A DNA stretch of 11,858 bases, taken from Acidobacteriota bacterium. Its GTDB lineage: Bacteria; Acidobacteriota; Terriglobia; Terriglobales; Acidobacteriaceae. Position 1 is the first letter of the stretch. Each line of letters begins with the position of its first letter. Made by a program: the position numbers and the translations under genes. The notes under the pieces are model-generated. The model did no database searches. It was not told the DNA's origin and saw only the letters and a list, made by a program, of their open reading frames with translations. The stretch is taken from the NCBI GenBank assembly GCA_021780095.1, contig JAJXZK010000079.1, positions 1-11,858 on the forward strand, given 5' to 3'. Shown here piece after piece: positions 7,378 through 11,858 of this stretch.

Positions 7378-7406
7378 AGGGGCAGGTGGTTTGCCACTCT
7401 GCCCCT
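7378..7406 (+). terminator. Strong hairpin after the receptor gene, probable terminator
   Basis: AGGGGCAG, GTGG, loop TTTG, CCAC, one bulged T, then CTGCCCCT: 12 base pairs with a four-base loop and a single bulge. It is followed by ACATTTTG, a weak T-run. It begins about 50 bases after the receptor stop and is the most stable stem I found in the window. It probably ends the receptor transcript and separates it from pyrG. Confidence 0.65.
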
Positions 7407-7511
7407 ACATTTTGCCTTCAGCCCAATCGCTCTAAGCCTGTTTCTTCCTTCCACTTCGCTCACCATGAACGCAGAACGCTGCGAACCTGATCCGACGGCG
7501 ATTTCTTTTTG

Positions 7512-9311
<1,800 letters not shown>

Positions 9312-9411
9312 CCATGCCTGCAATCTGCGCTTCACTGGATCGGCGCCGTTTTGTTGCTGGTCCTGGCAGTTCTTTCATTCAATCCTCTTCCTAGGAAATT
9401 AGGGCTTCGAC

Positions 9412-10293
9412 ATGTCCTTGCTGCACGTCATCATCCTCGCCATCATCCAGGGAATGGCCGAACTGCTGCCTGTTTCCAGTTCCGCGCATGTTGTAGTCGC
9501 GGAAAAACTGATGGGGATGGATCCGACATCTCCACCGATGACGCTGCTGCTGGTAATGCTGCACACCGGCACCATGTTTGCCGTGATCGTCTACTTCTGG
9601 AAGCAATGGCGCGCGACCTATTTCCGCGGCACCCTTGCATTTAAAACCATCGTCGGCCAACTGTTTGTCGCCAGCTTCGTCACCGCGATCATCGGTTACG
9701 GGCTGATTGAAGGGATCGAAAAGCTGGTGCTCCACGGGAAACATGCTCAGGTGGAAGAGCTGTTTGGCCGCCTCGACCTGATTGCTCCGGCGCTGGCCGC
9801 CGTGGGCATTTTGATCCTGGTCGCCGGCCTCCGCCATAGCCGGGAAAGTGCCTCCGGGACACGGGAAGATCGAGGCTCCGGTTCCACCGGACTCGACATG
9901 ACCCAGGCGGGCTGGATCGGGGGCATCCAGGGAATCTGCCTTCCCTTTCGTGGATTTTCCCGCTCCGGTGCCACCATCTCCACCGGCATGCTGCTAGGCG
10001 TCGCAAAAGCCCGGGCCGAGGAGTTCAGCTTCGCGCTGGCCGTCATCCTGACACCTCCTGCGATTGCTCGCGAAGTTTGGCGACTCCTGAAGACGCAGCA
10101 CCTGGCGGGTGCCGGACCCATTGCCGACGCTATGATGCCGAGCTTGCTGGGGATGGTGTTCGCGTTCCTGGCCGGCCTTCTGGCTCTGAAATGGCTAAGC
10201 CAGTGGCTGGAAAGCGGTCGGTGGTACTGGTTCGGGATCTACTGTCTGGCGGCCGCCGTCGTGGTCGGTTACCTGCACCACATCGGTTACTAA
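9412..10293 (+). CDS. uppP: Undecaprenyl-diphosphatase (UppP/BacA)
   Basis: 293 residues, with several hydrophobic segments typical of this inner-membrane family. It dephosphorylates undecaprenyl diphosphate so the lipid carrier can be reused for peptidoglycan and other envelope polysaccharides; overproduction gives bacitracin resistance in known species. The first active-site motif is QGMAELLPVSSSAH at 13-26, with Gln in place of the first Glu of E. coli (a common variant), catalytic E17 retained, and H26. The second motif is RGFSRSG at 180-186, followed by ATISTGMLLG; the usual PGxSRSG has Arg instead of Pro at 180, while S183 and R184 are kept. A charged, Gly/Ser-rich loop at about 145-160 separates the halves. 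The ATG is preceded by AGGG at a seven-base gap. No clear terminator follows. Confidence 0.95.
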   Translation: MSLLHVIILAIIQGMAELLPVSSSAHVVVAEKLMGMDPTSPPMTLLLVMLHTGTMFAVIVYFWKQWRATYFRGTLAFKTIVGQLFVASFVTAIIGYGLIEGIEKLVLHGKHAQVEELFGRLDLIAPALAAVGILILVAGLRHSRESASGTREDRGSGSTGLDMTQAGWIGGIQGICLPFRGFSRSGATISTGMLLGVAKARAEEFSFALAVILTPPAIAREVWRLLKTQHLAGAGPIADAMMPSLLGMVFAFLAGLLALKWLSQWLESGRWYWFGIYCLAAAVVVGYLHHIGY

Positions 10294-10451
10294 ACACGCC
10301 AGAAAAAGACCTGACCCCACCCCGATCCTCAACCGAGCCCTCTCCGGCGTGGATTTTCCTTCCATTTGGCCCCATTCTCCACGATGCATCTCATTTTCCC
10401 TCAACAACTTATGGAAATGCATCCTTATAGCTATTGGCCGCATCAATTAAG

Positions 10452-10480
10452 TTGACAGTAAGTCACTCAACTGACATACT
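10452..10480 (+). promoter_or_regulatory. Probable housekeeping-type promoter of dnaK
   Basis: TTGACA (10452-10457, perfect) is followed after exactly 17 bases by CATACT (10475-10480, four of six matches to TATAAT). Initiation would fall near 10487, giving a 5' leader of roughly 35-40 bases. The consensus shape suggests the vegetative sigma factor with a repressor, rather than a dedicated heat-shock sigma factor. Confidence 0.6.
10457..10480. promoter_or_regulatory. 24-bp dyad overlapping the dnaK promoter, candidate heat-shock operator
   Basis: AGTAAGTCA, six bases (CTCAAC), then TGACATACT: nine-base arms matching at eight of nine positions. It covers the spacer and the whole -10. It does not match CIRCE (TTAGCACTC-N9-GAGTGCTAA). 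An overlapping pair, GTTGACA (10451-10457) and ACTCAAC (10465-10471), has the 7-N7-7 geometry of the HspR site HAIR (CTTGAGT-N7-ACTCAAG) with 10 of 14 bases matching. Which of the two, if either, is bound is unknown. Confidence 0.45.
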
Positions 10481-10523
10481 AAAGAAGCGGACTTAAGCGA
10501 AGAATCAGTCAAAAGAGGGCATC

Positions 10524-11858
10524 ATGGGCAAAATTATAGGAATTGATCTGGGAACCACCAATTCGGTCGTCGCGGTCATGGAAGGCGGGGAGCCGAAGGT
10601 AATTCCCAACGAGGAAGGCGGTCGCACGACGCCATCCGTGGTCGCGTTTACGAAAGGCGGCGAGCGTCTGGTCGGCCAAGTGGCCAAGCGGCAGGCGATC
10701 ACCAACCCGGAAAGCACAATCTATTCCATCAAGCGCTTTATGGGTCGGCGGTACAACGAAGTCAACGACGAAATGAAGATGGTTCCCTACAAGGTGAAGC
10801 AGCAGGGAGATCACATCGTTGTCGAGGCGCAGGGCAAGGATTACACTCCGCCGGAGGTTTCGGCAATGATCCTGCAAAAGCTGCGGAAGGCTGCGGAAGA
10901 CTATTTGGGTCAGTCCGTTACGGAGGCCGTCATCACGGTTCCGGCGTATTTTAACGATGCGCAGCGGCAGGCCACCAAGGATGCGGGCAAGATTGCCGGT
11001 CTGGACGTCAAAAGAATCGTCAACGAGCCGACGGCGGCAGCGCTGGCGTATGGGCTGGACAAGAAGAAGGACGAGACCATCGTGGTTTATGACTTCGGCG
11101 GCGGTACGTTCGACGTCTCCGTGCTGGAAGTGGGCGAAGGTGTCATCGAGGTGAAGTCCACCAATGGCGATACGCACCTGGGCGGCGACAATATCGACCA
11201 GCGCATCGTGGATTGGCTAATTGATGAGTTTAAGAAAGACGAGAGTCTAGACCTGCGCGCCAAGGGCAACGAGATGGCGCTGCAGCGGCTGAAGGATGCC
11301 GCGGAAAAGGCCAAGATTGAGCTGTCGACCACAACCGAGTCGGAGATCAATCTGCCTTTCATCACGGCGGACGCGACCGGTCCGAAGCACCTGGTGAAGA
11401 AGCTGACGCGCGCCAAGCTGGAGCAGCTAGTCGATGACCTGTTGCAGCGGTCGGTTGGACCCTGCAAACAGGCGCTGAAAGACGCCGGGGTGGACGCCAG
11501 CAAGATCGACGAAGTGGTCCTGGTGGGCGGACAGACCCGCATGCCGAAGATTCAGCAGATCGTGAAGGATCTGTTCGGCAAGGAACCGCACAAGGGCGTC
11601 AATCCCGACGAAGTGGTCGCAATTGGAGCCGCGGTGCAGGCGGGCGTACTGGGCGGCGAAGTGAAAGATTTGTTGCTGCTCGACGTCTCTCCTCTGACGC
11701 TGGCGATTGAGACGCTGGGCGGAGTAGCGACGCCGATGATTCCGCGCAACACGACGATTCCGACCAAAAAGACGGAGACGTTTTCGACGGCGGCGGACAA
11801 TCAGACGGAAGTGGAAGTCCACGTCCTGCAGGGCGAGCGGCCGCTGGCAAGCCAGAAC
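10524..11858 (+). CDS. dnaK: Chaperone protein DnaK (Hsp70), N-terminal 445 residues; 3' end outside window
   Basis: The frame is open to the last base, giving 445 of the usual 610-650 residues: the complete nucleotide-binding domain and the start of the substrate-binding domain. DnaK binds exposed hydrophobic stretches of unfolded proteins in an ATP cycle driven by DnaJ and GrpE. Visible signatures are GIDLGTTNS (6-14), the [16 protein letters not shown] region, [21 protein letters not shown] (190-199), and [11 protein letters not shown]. The interdomain linker KDLLLLD (381-387) is followed by [13 protein letters not shown], the start of the beta-sandwich; the last visible residues are [16 protein letters not shown] sits four bases before the ATG. 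The upstream promoter and dyad suggest repressor-controlled heat induction. No frameshift or missing key residue is seen. Confidence 0.98.
   Translation, partial: MGKIIGIDLGTTNSVVAVMEGGEPKVIPNEEGGRTTPSVVAFTKGGERLVGQVAKRQAITNPESTIYSIKRFMGRRYNEVNDEMKMVPYKVKQQGDHIVVEAQGKDYTPPEVSAMILQKLRKAAEDYLGQSVTEAVITVPAYFNDAQRQATKDAGKIAGLDVKRIVNEPTAAALAYGLDKKKDETIVVYDFGGGTFDVSVLEVGEGVIEVKSTNGDTHLGGDNIDQRIVDWLIDEFKKDESLDLRAKGNEMALQRLKDAAEKAKIELSTTTESEINLPFITADATGPKHLVKKLTRAKLEQLVDDLLQRSVGPCKQALKDAGVDASKIDEVVLVGGQTRMPKIQQIVKDLFGKEPHKGVNPDEVVAIGAAVQAGVLGGEVKDLLLLDVSPLTLAIETLGGVATPMIPRNTTIPTKKTETFSTAADNQTEVEVHVLQGERPLASQN

Larger units (their letters stand above)
10294..10523. other. Intergenic region between uppP and dnaK
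   Basis: 230 bases with no gene. The first part (10294-10440) is pyrimidine-rich. It contains a weak CACGCC/GGCGTG pairing (10295-10300 with 10346-10351) and a possible bulged hairpin, GATGCAT plus TTCC (10383-10399) with GGAA plus ATGCATC (10413-10423). The second part is AT-rich and carries the dnaK promoter, a dyad and the ribosome binding site GAGGG at 10515-10519. Confidence 0.6.

Noticed and set aside
10440..10500. CIRCE element for HrcA upstream of dnaK
   Set aside because: Neither TTAGCACTC nor GAGTGCTAA is present even in degenerate form; the dyads seen have other sequences and spacings.

Overview
The window reads as a chromosomal housekeeping region of a Gram-negative bacterium of moderately high GC, most likely an acidobacterium (Terriglobia/Koribacter-like). 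I infer this from a TonB-dependent receptor of the carboxypeptidase-regulatory-domain (Oar-like) type, which is greatly expanded in that phylum, together with the gene style and the long low-complexity basic tail on one protein. No database search was possible, so the taxonomic call is an inference. All genes are on the + strand. I see no rRNA, tRNA, CRISPR array, insertion sequence or phage gene.

Layout. (1) 1-4139 is a probable three-gene operon: the 3' end of mutL (mismatch repair, endonuclease-type C-terminus), a 783-residue protein with a possible winged-helix N-terminal half and a roughly 440-residue basic disordered tail, and cmk (cytidylate kinase), which overlaps the preceding stop codon as ATGA. 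A stem-loop follows cmk. (2) 4231-7406 is a separate unit: a consensus -10 box, a 98-residue exported Cys/His-rich protein resembling DUF2946, a TonB-dependent outer-membrane receptor of 884 residues, and a strong hairpin after it. The small Cys/His protein next to a receptor suggests metal (perhaps copper) handling, but this is only contextual. (3) 7512-10293 holds pyrG (CTP synthase) and uppP/bacA (undecaprenyl-diphosphatase), with a near-palindrome upstream of pyrG. (4) 10294-11858 holds a regulatory region with a well-formed promoter overlapped by a 24-bp dyad, then the first 445 codons of dnaK, cut by the window end.

How they fit together. cmk and pyrG act in the same cytidine-nucleotide pathway (CMP to CDP; UTP to CTP) but lie in separate units here. 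uppP recycles the lipid carrier of envelope polysaccharide synthesis. mutL and the second gene may share a DNA-related role. The most unusual items are the long KPW/KPF-containing basic tail of the 1072-3423 protein and the non-CIRCE dyad in the dnaK promoter. The other genes look ordinary, and I do not see a clearly new multi-gene system.
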